A stretch of 64,000 nucleotides of DNA from CAMDPA01 sp965223035 (lineage in GTDB: Bacteria; Pseudomonadota; Alphaproteobacteria; Rhizobiales; Hyphomicrobiaceae): positions 3,844,001 to 3,908,000 of the forward strand of contig OZ244980.1 in assembly GCA_965223035.1 (NCBI GenBank), given 5' to 3'. Below, piece after piece: positions 8,447-16,698 of this stretch. The notes below the pieces were generated by a model, which saw only the letters and a list, made by a program, of their open reading frames with translations, was not told where the DNA came from and did not search any database. The translations under genes and the position numbers were made by a program. Within the stretch, counting starts at the first letter, position 1; each line of letters opens with the position of its first letter.

Positions 8447-9250
8447 ATGTTGCAGAGATTTCGCGCCGCGGGTCTCGTCTGGCCGAGCCTTGCCGCGTTG
8501 GCCGGGCTGGCCGTGCTGATCGGATTGGGCTCGTGGCAACTCCAGCGCAAGCAATGGAAAGACCGGCTGATCGCCCAGATCGAGAGCCGGATCAAAGCCC
8601 CCCCCATGGCGCTTGACCGCTTCGTTGGCGCCCACGTTCGCGCCCCCTTGCAGAGCGCTTCGGGCGGAGCCGCGTTGGACCCGAGCGCCGAATATACCCG
8701 CATCCGGGTTGGCGGTCCGTTGCTGCGCCAGCATCAGCGCCATCTTTATGCGCCCGACCAGCGCTTGGGCCCGGGCTATCACCTTTATGTTCCGCTGGTG
8801 AGCGAACGGCGCCGGCTGGTGATCGTTAACCTCGGCTTCATTCCGCAACAGCTGAAGTCACCCGCAGCGCGCCCAGACGGCGCGCGCAACAGCACCGTTG
8901 AGGTGGTGGGGCTGGTGCGGCTGCCTGGGCGGCAGGGGCTGTTTACCCCCAATCATGACGTCAAAGGCAACAGCTGGTATTGGCGCGACCTGGACGGCAT
9001 GGCGGTGGGCCTGCCCCCCGGCTCGACCGTGTTGCCGTTCTTTATCGACGCGCAGACGATTGCCCCAGCCGTCGGGCCCTGGCCCAAGCCAGGCGTCACA
9101 CGGCTCCGCCTGCCCAATCGCCACCTGGAATACGCGGTGACGTGGTTCGGTCTCGCGGCAACACTGATCGGCGTTTTTCTTGTGTTCGCGGTCGGTCGCT
9201 GGCGCCAGCCGCGGGACCCGCAGACGGCCACCGCCTGGCGCGCGGGATAA
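8447..9250 (+). CDS. surf1: SURF1 family cytochrome c oxidase assembly protein
   Basis: Inner-membrane factor that supports haem a insertion into oxidase subunit I. The architecture is classical: an N-terminal helix (about residues 10-30) followed by GSWQLQRKQWK, a large periplasmic domain with the conserved WYWRDLDGM segment, and a C-terminal helix (about residues 225-248) with HLEYAVTWFGLA. The length of 267 aa is normal. It is coupled to DUF983, and the next gene, thrC, begins about 150 bp downstream. Confidence 0.94.
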   Translation: MLQRFRAAGLVWPSLAALAGLAVLIGLGSWQLQRKQWKDRLIAQIESRIKAPPMALDRFVGAHVRAPLQSASGGAALDPSAEYTRIRVGGPLLRQHQRHLYAPDQRLGPGYHLYVPLVSERRRLVIVNLGFIPQQLKSPAARPDGARNSTVEVVGLVRLPGRQGLFTPNHDVKGNSWYWRDLDGMAVGLPPGSTVLPFFIDAQTIAPAVGPWPKPGVTRLRLPNRHLEYAVTWFGLAATLIGVFLVFAVGRWRQPRDPQTATAWRAG

Positions 9251-9404
9251 CGAAGCGCAGCCGGATGCGTGGACCGACGCCGTACAAGTTGTTGACAACC
9301 TGTCGCAGCCGAGGCCGGCCTTGAGACGTGGCTGCGCGCACATTACCGTGGGCCGGGACCGAGCGGCGAGGGCACGCGGCGTCCCCAACAAAAGCAGAGG
9401 CAAC

Positions 9405-10814
9405 GTGAATTACATCTCGACGAGAGGCGCAGCTCCCCGACTCGGTTTTGCCGACGTCACTTTGGCGGGGCTGGCCAGCGACGGCGGCCTCTATGTCCCG
9501 CAGGCCTGGCCCAAGCTCGGGCCGGACCTGATCGCAGGCTTCGCCGGCCGGCCCTTCGACGAGGTGGCGACCCGTGTTATGCGGCCGTACATCGATGCAT
9601 CCATCGCACCGGAAGAGCTTGCGGCGATGACGCGCCAGGCCTACGCGCCGTTCGGACATCCGGCCGTCACGCCGTTGGTGCAGATCGGCCCGGATCTGTG
9701 GGTGTTGGAGCTGTTTCACGGACCGACCTTGGCCTTCAAGGATGTGGCCATGCAGGTGCTGGCGCGGCTGATGGACCGGATCTTGGAGAGCCGCGGCGCG
9801 CGCGCAACCATTGTCGGCGCGACCTCGGGCGATACCGGCGGCGCTGCCATCGAGGCGTTTCGGGGATCAAAGCGAGTCGATGTCGTCATCCTCTACCCGC
9901 ACGGCAGGGTGTCGGATGTCCAGCGCCGGATGATGACCACGCCGACCGAGGCCAACGTCCACGCGCTGGCCGTCGAAGGCACGTTTGACGACTGCCAGGC
10001 GTTGGTGAAGGCGATGTTCAATCACCACGCTTTTCGCGATCGGCTGGCGCTGTCGGCCGTCAACTCCATCAACTGGGCGCGCATTTTGGCGCAAGTCACC
10101 TATTATTTTGTGGCAGCCAGCGCGCTCGGCTCTCCGCATCGCACCGTGTCGTTCGTCGTGCCGACCGGCAATTTCGGCGATATCCTCGCAGGCTTTGCGG
10201 CCCGACGCATGGGCCTGCCGGTCGAGCAGTTGGTGATCGCATCGAATGCCAACGACATCCTACCGCGGGCGCTGACCTCCGGCGTGTACGAAACCCGCAG
10301 CGTGGTCGCGACCACGTCCCCGTCGATGGATATCCAGGTGTCGTCCAACTTCGAGCGCTATCTGTTCGAAGCCGGCGGTCGCGACCCTGCCGCCGTGCGT
10401 CATCAAATGGATCGGCTGCAGCAGTCCGGCCGTTTCGAGTTGGGGCCGGCGCACCAGGCGATGGCCACCGAATTTGCCGCCGTCTCAGCCAGTGAGGCCG
10501 ACGTCGCGGCGACGATCTGCCATACCGTGCAGGTCAGCGGCTACTTGGCCGACCCGCACACCGCCTGCGGCCTTTACGCCGCCCAACAGACGCGGGCCAA
10601 GACGGCGGGCGCCCAAGTTGTACTAGCTACGGCCCACCCGGCAAAGTTCCCCGACGCCCTGGAGGTGATCACCGGCCACCGCCCGTCGCTGCCACCGCGG
10701 TTGGCGGATCTTCTGACGGCGCCTGAGCGCATCACGTTAATGCCCAACGATCTTGCCACCATCGAAGCGGCGATCGATTCGCGATCGCGCGTGACAAAGG
10801 ACCCGGGTCCATGA
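9405..10814 (+). CDS. thrC: Threonine synthase
   Basis: PLP enzyme converting O-phosphohomoserine to threonine and phosphate. I start it at the GTG at 9405 (MNYISTRGAAPRLGF), which has GCAGAGG upstream; the open frame extends further upstream without homology. The family motif LFHGPTLAFKDVAMQ carries the PLP lysine K112, and the phosphate-binding loop is PTGNFGDILAGF. The length of 469 aa fits the fungal/proteobacterial long form. The stop overlaps the M16 peptidase start by 4 nt (ATGA), so the two are translationally coupled. Confidence 0.96.
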   Translation: MNYISTRGAAPRLGFADVTLAGLASDGGLYVPQAWPKLGPDLIAGFAGRPFDEVATRVMRPYIDASIAPEELAAMTRQAYAPFGHPAVTPLVQIGPDLWVLELFHGPTLAFKDVAMQVLARLMDRILESRGARATIVGATSGDTGGAAIEAFRGSKRVDVVILYPHGRVSDVQRRMMTTPTEANVHALAVEGTFDDCQALVKAMFNHHAFRDRLALSAVNSINWARILAQVTYYFVAASALGSPHRTVSFVVPTGNFGDILAGFAARRMGLPVEQLVIASNANDILPRALTSGVYETRSVVATTSPSMDIQVSSNFERYLFEAGGRDPAAVRHQMDRLQQSGRFELGPAHQAMATEFAAVSASEADVAATICHTVQVSGYLADPHTACGLYAAQQTRAKTAGAQVVLATAHPAKFPDALEVITGHRPSLPPRLADLLTAPERITLMPNDLATIEAAIDSRSRVTKDPGP

Positions 10815-12088
10815 GCGCAGAACCTGAAGTCACTCGGCTGAACTCCGGCTTGGCCGTCGTCTCGCACCACATGCCGTATGTGGAGACGGTCTCACTCGGC
10901 GTCTGGGTGGGCTCCGGTGCCCGCCACGAAACCGAGGCGGAAAACGGGATTTCACATCTATTGGAGCATATGGCGTTCAAGGGCACCGCCAGGCGCTCAG
11001 CCCGCCGCATCGCTGAGGAGATCGAGCAGGTCGGTGGGGATCTCAATGCCGCCACCAGCTTGGAGTCGACGGCCTACTATGCGCGCGTGCTGAGGGGCGA
11101 TGAAGCCGTGGCACTCGACATCCTGGCCGATATCCTGCAGCAGTCGAACTACGACGCCGCTGAGTTGGAGCGCGAGCGCGAGGTGGTCTTGCAAGAGATC
11201 GCCGGGATCATGGACAGTCCCGAAGAGCTGGCCTACGACCTGCTTCAGGACGCAGCGTTTCCAGAGCAGCCGGTCGGGCGCCCCGTGATTGGAACACCGC
11301 AAAGCGTCGCACGGTTTAGTGCCGAGGATTTGCGGCGCTTTTTGCGGCAGCGCTACGTCGCTCCGAGCATGGTGATCTCAGCGGCCGGTGCTATCGAGCA
11401 CGCCACTCTGCTGCGCCATGTTGAGGCCAAATTTGGCTCACTGAATGGCGGCCACCCGGACCAGGTCTTGGCGACCAGCTACGTTGGGGGACTACGTTCG
11501 TCGCCGCGCGCGTTTGAGCAAAGCCATCTTGTGTTCGGGTTTAACGGGCCGTCCTACCGTGACGATGCGTTTCTAACCGCCCAGGTCTATGCTGGCCTAA
11601 TGGGGGGCGGGATGTCGTCCCGTTTGTTTCAGGAGGTGCGGGAAGAGCGCGGGCTATGTTACGCCATTTACGCGTCCGCATGGGGACTCTCCGACGGGGG
11701 CATGGTCAACGTGCATGCCGCCACCGGAGCGGAATTGATGGACGAGCTCGTTCAAGTGGTGTCGCGGGAGATGATGCGGTCGGCCGATGCGCCACCCGCA
11801 GCAAGCGAGGTCGAGAGAGCCAAAGCGCAACTGAAGGCTGGGCTGTTGATGAGCTTGGAGAACTGCGGGGCCCGGGCCGAGCAGATGGCGCGTCAATTGT
11901 TGTGCCATGGCCGCCTGATTCCGGCGCGAGAACTGATCGACCGCGTCAACGCGGTCACGCCAGAAGCGCTGCGCGCGTTCGCCCAAGACATGCTGACACG
12001 GGCCCCCCCGTCGGTGTGTGTGGTGGGCGCCGGCGACCGGTCGGCTGACTGGGCGGCCTGCGCCCACAACCAGTTGCTGCGCACCTAA
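10811..12088 (+). CDS. M16 family zinc metallopeptidase (mitochondrial processing peptidase-like)
   Basis: Zinc endopeptidase of the pitrilysin/MPP-beta group. The inverted zinc motif HxxEH is H49-L-L-E52-H53 in SHLLEHMAFKGT, and the distal glutamate is probably E129 in REVVLQEIAG. Two M16 domains are present in 425 aa. There is no signal peptide, so it should act in the cytoplasm. Alphaproteobacterial members are the closest bacterial relatives of the mitochondrial presequence peptidase and often sit next to thrC, as here. The gene overlaps thrC by 4 nt and is followed 14 bp later by a GNAT gene. Confidence 0.93.
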   Translation: MSAEPEVTRLNSGLAVVSHHMPYVETVSLGVWVGSGARHETEAENGISHLLEHMAFKGTARRSARRIAEEIEQVGGDLNAATSLESTAYYARVLRGDEAVALDILADILQQSNYDAAELEREREVVLQEIAGIMDSPEELAYDLLQDAAFPEQPVGRPVIGTPQSVARFSAEDLRRFLRQRYVAPSMVISAAGAIEHATLLRHVEAKFGSLNGGHPDQVLATSYVGGLRSSPRAFEQSHLVFGFNGPSYRDDAFLTAQVYAGLMGGGMSSRLFQEVREERGLCYAIYASAWGLSDGGMVNVHAATGAELMDELVQVVSREMMRSADAPPAASEVERAKAQLKAGLLMSLENCGARAEQMARQLLCHGRLIPARELIDRVNAVTPEALRAFAQDMLTRAPPSVCVVGAGDRSADWAACAHNQLLRT

Positions 12089-12102
12089 GCGGGAGATTGC
12101 GG

Positions 12103-12705
12103 ATGGCGTTTTTGAAATCAGGCTTCGGCCAGGAGAGTTCGCCGCATCTGCAGGCCGGCGGCCTATGGCTGCGCCCGCCGCAAAGCCATGATTATGCGAT
12201 GTGGGCTGAGTTGCGGACCCGATCCCGAGATCATCTTCAGCCCTGGGAACCGCAGTGGGCGCGCGATGAGCTATCGCGCTCCTCGTTCCGTCGCCGGCTA
12301 CGCCATTACGCGCATGAGGCACGCAACGACTTGGGATACGCCTTCTTTGTTTTTCGTGCCGGCGACGACGCGCTGATGGGCGGGCTGACGCTGAGCAATG
12401 TTCGGCGCGGCGTCTCGCAGTCGGCCTCCCTGGGCTATTGGCTCGGTCAACCGCATGTGCGGCAAGGCCATATGACCGAAGCGGTGCGGGTGTTGCTGAG
12501 TCATAGCTTCGACGACCTGCGATTGCATCGTGTCGAAGCCGCTTGCCTGCCACATAATACCGCTTCAATCCGGGTCCTAGAACGAAACCAGTTTAGCTAC
12601 GAAGGAATCGCACGCCGTTATTTGAAGATTAACGGAAACTGGCAGAATCACGTTGTTTACGCCAAGCTTGTCGATGATACGGGCGCACAAAATCCAACGA
12701 GATGA
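12103..12705 (+). CDS. GNAT acetyltransferase, RimJ/RimL type
   Basis: Predicted acetyl-CoA-dependent N-acetyltransferase. The ATG at 12103 (MAFLKSGFGQ) has GGGAG about 7 nt upstream. The acetyltransferase_3 fold is recognisable: LWLRPPQSHDYAMWAELR near the N-terminus, SLGYWLGQPHVRQGHMTEA for the acetyl-CoA loop, and LHRVEAACLPHNTASIRV near the C-terminus. The 200-aa length and sequence resemble RimJ-like enzymes that acetylate ribosomal protein N-termini, but the substrate is not fixed by sequence. Its stop overlaps the next start by 4 nt (ATGA). Confidence 0.88.
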   Translation: MAFLKSGFGQESSPHLQAGGLWLRPPQSHDYAMWAELRTRSRDHLQPWEPQWARDELSRSSFRRRLRHYAHEARNDLGYAFFVFRAGDDALMGGLTLSNVRRGVSQSASLGYWLGQPHVRQGHMTEAVRVLLSHSFDDLRLHRVEAACLPHNTASIRVLERNQFSYEGIARRYLKINGNWQNHVVYAKLVDDTGAQNPTR

Positions 12706-15700
12706 CTGGCAGGAGGACAAATAGCAACGGCTCGGCCGATCATCTCGCTTCGCGGTTGGCGCGAGCGCTGGTCGTTGCTGTGGCAGTTGCCGTTTGGATC
12801 CTGCTGCAATCGGCGCGGGCACTGGCGCTTGAGCCGGTGGCGATCGCGCCCGACCAAGACCGGGTGGAAATCACCCCCCATGCCCAGTTCCTAGATCGTC
12901 GCGGCGACAGCATCCAAGTCGAAACGGCGCCCGGCGCCGACGGCATGGCTGGCCGCATGAGCGTGCGCGCTTCCGCGGCTGGCATCAATCCAACCTGGCT
13001 GGTGTTTGCACTCCGCAACAACTCCGATCGCCCGATCGAGCGCTGGCTGACCGCCGAACGCTATAACCCGATCGGCTCAGGGATTATCTGGCCGGATCTG
13101 GATGCCAAGCGAATCGAAGCGGTGACGCCGTCGATCGGCTTTTTGCCCGACCGCGTGGCCAGCGAACGGGCAGATCTGTTCCGCATCACGTTGGAGCCGG
13201 GACAGACTGTGACCTATGCTGCCGAGCTGGCCTCCGATCGCTTTGCCCGGGTCTACGTCTGGAAGCCGCTGGCCTACGAACTCCACGTGCGTGACCGCCA
13301 GCTGTTCAACGGCATCATGCTCGGCATCACTGGCGTGCTCGGCATCTTTCTCACCGCGGTGTTCGCAGCCAACCACAAGCTGATCTTTCCGTCCGCCGCA
13401 TTGGTCACATGGTGCGTGCTGGCCTACCTGTGCGTCGACTTTGGACTATGGCACAAACTGTTCCAGTTGCCGGCTGACGGGAACTCGCTGTATCGATCCG
13501 CGACCGAGGCGGCCATGGCGGCGAGCCTGTTGATCTTCCTTTACATCTTCTTGCGGCTGACGGGATCCAACGGCATTGCCCGCATGCTGCTCAGCGTCTG
13601 GATGATCGCTCAGTTATCGCTGATCGCGGTCGCCATCATCGATGCCCGCCTGGCCTCCACCTTCGCCCGCGCCTCATTCGCCGTGATCGGCTGCTTCGGT
13701 ATCACGGCGACCTGCTATCTGGCGCTGAGAGGTCAGGATCGCGCCCTGGCGCTGCTGCCGACGTGGATCTTGTTATTGGTTTGGATCTTCGCCGCAACCG
13801 TGACGCTGACCGGACGGCTATCGGGTGAGGCCGTGGTCTCAAGCCTCTCTGGCGGCCTGGTGCTGATTACCGTGTTGATCGGGTTCACGGTGACCCAATT
13901 TGCGTTCCGAAGCTATGAGCCGCTTTATGGCGCCTCGCCCAACGAGCAACAGATCCGCTCGCTCGCCATCGATGGTTCCGGCTCGGCGCTTTGGGAGTGG
14001 AATGCGCGGCGCGACGAAATCAAGACCGGTCCGATGATCGAAGCCACCTTGGGCCTCAATCCCGGTGAACTGTCGCGCACGGTCGACGACTTTTGCGCCC
14101 ACTTGCACCCTGCCGACCGCGAGCGATTTCGCCTGCTGCTCTGGTCGGTCAAGGAACGCGGCGGCGGCGAGGTCCGTACCGAAATTCGCATGCTGCACGC
14201 CGACAATTCCTACCGATGGTTCGACCTGGAGGCCGGCGCCGTCCCGAGCCCAGAACTTCGTGTCCTTCGTTTCGTTGGGCTGATGCGTGAAATCACCGAA
14301 TCTAAGCGCGTGCAAGAGCGGCTGCTGCACGATGCGGTGCATGATAGCCTGACCGGCCTACCCAACCGCGAGCTGTTCCTCGACCGCCTCGGCATTGCGA
14401 TCGCGCGCGCCAAGCGCGAACCGACCGTGGCGCCGGCAGTGCTGCTCATCGACTTCGATAAGTTCAAGAGCGTCAACGCCTCGTTCGGGCTGATCGTCGG
14501 CGACAGTCTGCTATTGACCTTGGCACGCCGGATGCAGCACCACGTTGGGCCGATGGACACCCTGGCGCGTCTGGGCGGCAACCAGTTCGTGCTGTCGATC
14601 CTGAAGGCCCCGGACCCGGCCGAGTTGACCCAGCTTGCCGAAACCTTGCGGGTGTCGATCCGCTCGCCCATCAAGCTGGCCGGTCAGGACATCGTTTTGA
14701 CGGCAGCGATCGGCATTGCCATGTTCGACCGCTCGATCAACACAGCGGAAGAACTGCTGAAAGAAGCCGAGATCGCCATGTACCGGGCGAAGCGCGGCGG
14801 TGCAGATCGCGTCGAGCTGTTTCGGCCTGAGATGCGCGGCGAAGTCGACGATCGCATTACAATCGAAAGTGGACTTCGCCAGGCAATCGATCGCAAGCAG
14901 TTGATGGTGCTGTATCAACCGATCGTCTCACTGGCCACCGAGGAGCTCGCCGGCTTCGAAGCCTTGGTGCGGTGGCAACATCCCAAACTCGGCTTACTCA
15001 ACCCGGTCAAGTTCGTCCCGCTTGCCGAGAAAAGCGATCTGATCGTGCAGATCGGATCTTATGTGATCAACGAGGCGATCGAGGATGCCGCCAACTGGCA
15101 GCGTATCCTTCCGCGTGCCGAGCGCCCGCTGTTCGTATCCGTCAACGTCTCGTCCCGTGAGCTGTTTCACCAGGATCTGCTGCAAGAGATCCGCCGCGCG
15201 GTGGGACGGTCGGTGTTGCCAACGGGGTGCTTGCGTCTGGAAATCACCGAGTCTCTGGTGATGGAGAATCCGGAGCGGGCGGTCGAGGTGCTGGAGTGGT
15301 TGCGATCGGCTGGAGCCGGCTTGTCGCTGGATGATTTTGGAAGCGGCTATTCATCGCTGTCGTATTTGCAGCGCTTTCCGTTTGACACGATCAAGATCGA
15401 TCGTGATCTGGTGCAAGCCAGCGGCTCGGACGAAAATGGCTCCACCATCGTTCGCTCCATCATCGCGCTGGTGCATGAGCTGGGCAAGAAGGTGGTGGCC
15501 GAAGGGGTTGAGGTGCGCACCGATGTCGGCTTTTTGCGGTCCATCGGCTGCGAGTATGCCCAGGGATTTTATTACGGTGAGCCGATCCCGCAGCGCGAGG
15601 TTGAACGGATGCTGCAGCAAATCCGAAAGAGCGAGAATCGGCTGCAGTACACCGGATTCTTCCGAACCACCACCAAACACAAGGAGGAGCAGCGCGCGCG

Positions 15701-16619
15701 GCGTAAGAAGCGGCCGCACCCGTCGGCGCAAGCCGTCGGTGATGCGGAGACCGCTTCCACCGCTGCCAATCCGGCGGCCGGCGCCGGTCCGGGTGCAAAC
15801 GCTCAGGCTGCCAAGTCAAGCTTACGGGCCGCGCGTGGGATGAGGACCCGGGTCCGCAACGCCGGATCACGACCACCAGCGGATGCGGGTGAGAGCAACC
15901 AGGCTCAACCGCCGCAACCCCGCGCTCCGGCCAGCTCCGGCGCGTTGCCGCCAACACCAGCGCCGCAACAACCGGCCGCCGCCCAAGCCGTTCCAGTCTC
16001 CGGCCCGGGCGCTACAAGACCGGCCGGCACCCAGCCGATCATCCAGGCCGCGTCAGACGTCGGCGGCCTGAGCAACCGGCCACCCCCGCTGTATGTGCCG
16101 CCGCCCTTGCCGCCCGCTCATGGTGGGCCTGCGAGTGTCCCGCCGCCGCTCAGCCCTACGCCCGGTGCTGCGGCATCGGTCAACCCAAATCAGGCTGGCC
16201 AGCCCGCTGGCCGCTCGCCAGGGCCCGGCGCGGCTCCGGCCGGGCCAGCTGTCGCGATGCCCGCAGCGCCGCCGCAGCAGACGGCCGCGCGTCCACCCGT
16301 CTCGCCGGCCCATGCGGTCGACACGATCGCGGAGGCGATGCAGCAGCCGTCGCTCGACCGGCCGGGGAATAACGCGCCAACGCCGCCGGAGCCGCAAGTC
16401 GGGCGCGGCCAACCGTTGGGACCGCCACCGCAATCGGGACAATCGGTGTCCGCACTGCCAGCGTCTCGGCCACGTCCCACCTTGACGGATCTGTCGACCT
16501 TGCCGCCGGATATCGCCGCCAGCTTATCGCGGCTGTCCAGAGAGGGCGCGGCGCCCGAAGCCGAGACGCCGCCACCGCCTGCCACACCATCCGTCAATTC
16601 CAAAGAGACGGCGGACTAG
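12702..16619 (+). CDS. Membrane-anchored 7TM-PAS-GGDEF-EAL c-di-GMP protein with Pro/Ala-rich tail
   Basis: A 1305-residue signalling protein. The order is: N-terminal hydrophobic segment (about 22-43), a periplasmic sensory region (about 44-200), a block of about seven membrane helices (about 205-405), a PAS-like domain (about 415-540), GGDEF (about 545-705), EAL (about 725-965) and a low-complexity Pro/Ala/Gln-rich tail of roughly 320 residues. The cyclase signature is degenerate: G625-G-N-Q-F629 replaces GGDEF, so diguanylate cyclase activity is probably lost. The EAL half looks intact, with E753-A-L, EITESLVM, LDDFGSGYSS, IKIDRD and a later AEGVE, so c-di-GMP hydrolysis is expected. Its ATG overlaps the GNAT stop by 4 nt. 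The TAG stop lies inside the terminal CTAG of a repeat. Confidence 0.9.
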   Translation: MTGRRTNSNGSADHLASRLARALVVAVAVAVWILLQSARALALEPVAIAPDQDRVEITPHAQFLDRRGDSIQVETAPGADGMAGRMSVRASAAGINPTWLVFALRNNSDRPIERWLTAERYNPIGSGIIWPDLDAKRIEAVTPSIGFLPDRVASERADLFRITLEPGQTVTYAAELASDRFARVYVWKPLAYELHVRDRQLFNGIMLGITGVLGIFLTAVFAANHKLIFPSAALVTWCVLAYLCVDFGLWHKLFQLPADGNSLYRSATEAAMAASLLIFLYIFLRLTGSNGIARMLLSVWMIAQLSLIAVAIIDARLASTFARASFAVIGCFGITATCYLALRGQDRALALLPTWILLLVWIFAATVTLTGRLSGEAVVSSLSGGLVLITVLIGFTVTQFAFRSYEPLYGASPNEQQIRSLAIDGSGSALWEWNARRDEIKTGPMIEATLGLNPGELSRTVDDFCAHLHPADRERFRLLLWSVKERGGGEVRTEIRMLHADNSYRWFDLEAGAVPSPELRVLRFVGLMREITESKRVQERLLHDAVHDSLTGLPNRELFLDRLGIAIARAKREPTVAPAVLLIDFDKFKSVNASFGLIVGDSLLLTLARRMQHHVGPMDTLARLGGNQFVLSILKAPDPAELTQLAETLRVSIRSPIKLAGQDIVLTAAIGIAMFDRSINTAEELLKEAEIAMYRAKRGGADRVELFRPEMRGEVDDRITIESGLRQAIDRKQLMVLYQPIVSLATEELAGFEALVRWQHPKLGLLNPVKFVPLAEKSDLIVQIGSYVINEAIEDAANWQRILPRAERPLFVSVNVSSRELFHQDLLQEIRRAVGRSVLPTGCLRLEITESLVMENPERAVEVLEWLRSAGAGLSLDDFGSGYSSLSYLQRFPFDTIKIDRDLVQASGSDENGSTIVRSIIALVHELGKKVVAEGVEVRTDVGFLRSIGCEYAQGFYYGEPIPQREVERMLQQIRKSENRLQYTGFFRTTTKHKEEQRARRKKRPHPSAQAVGDAETASTAANPAAGAGPGANAQAAKSSLRAARGMRTRVRNAGSRPPADAGESNQAQPPQPRAPASSGALPPTPAPQQPAAAQAVPVSGPGATRPAGTQPIIQAASDVGGLSNRPPPLYVPPPLPPAHGGPASVPPPLSPTPGAAASVNPNQAGQPAGRSPGPGAAPAGPAVAMPAAPPQQTAARPPVSPAHAVDTIAEAMQQPSLDRPGNNAPTPPEPQVGRGQPLGPPPQSGQSVSALPASRPRPTLTDLSTLPPDIAASLSRLSREGAAPEAETPPPPATPSVNSKETAD

Positions 16620-16679
16620 ATCATCGCGCCTTAAATCGGAACTGGCTTTGCGGTTCCGGTTTAAGGCACGATGATCTAG
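16616..16679. repeat. Module A palindrome at the stop of the GGDEF/EAL gene
   Basis: A perfect-ended hairpin running from CTAGATCATCG to CGATGATCTAG, with inner arms GCCTTAAATCGGAAC and GTTCCGGTTTAAGGC. The first three bases after the C supply the TAG stop of the upstream gene. Confidence 0.9.
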
Positions 16680-16698
16680 AGCACGACGAGGACCAGGC

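Noticed and set aside
11654..12568. 304-codon minus-strand frame over the M16/GNAT genes
   Set aside because: Shadow of well-supported plus-strand genes.
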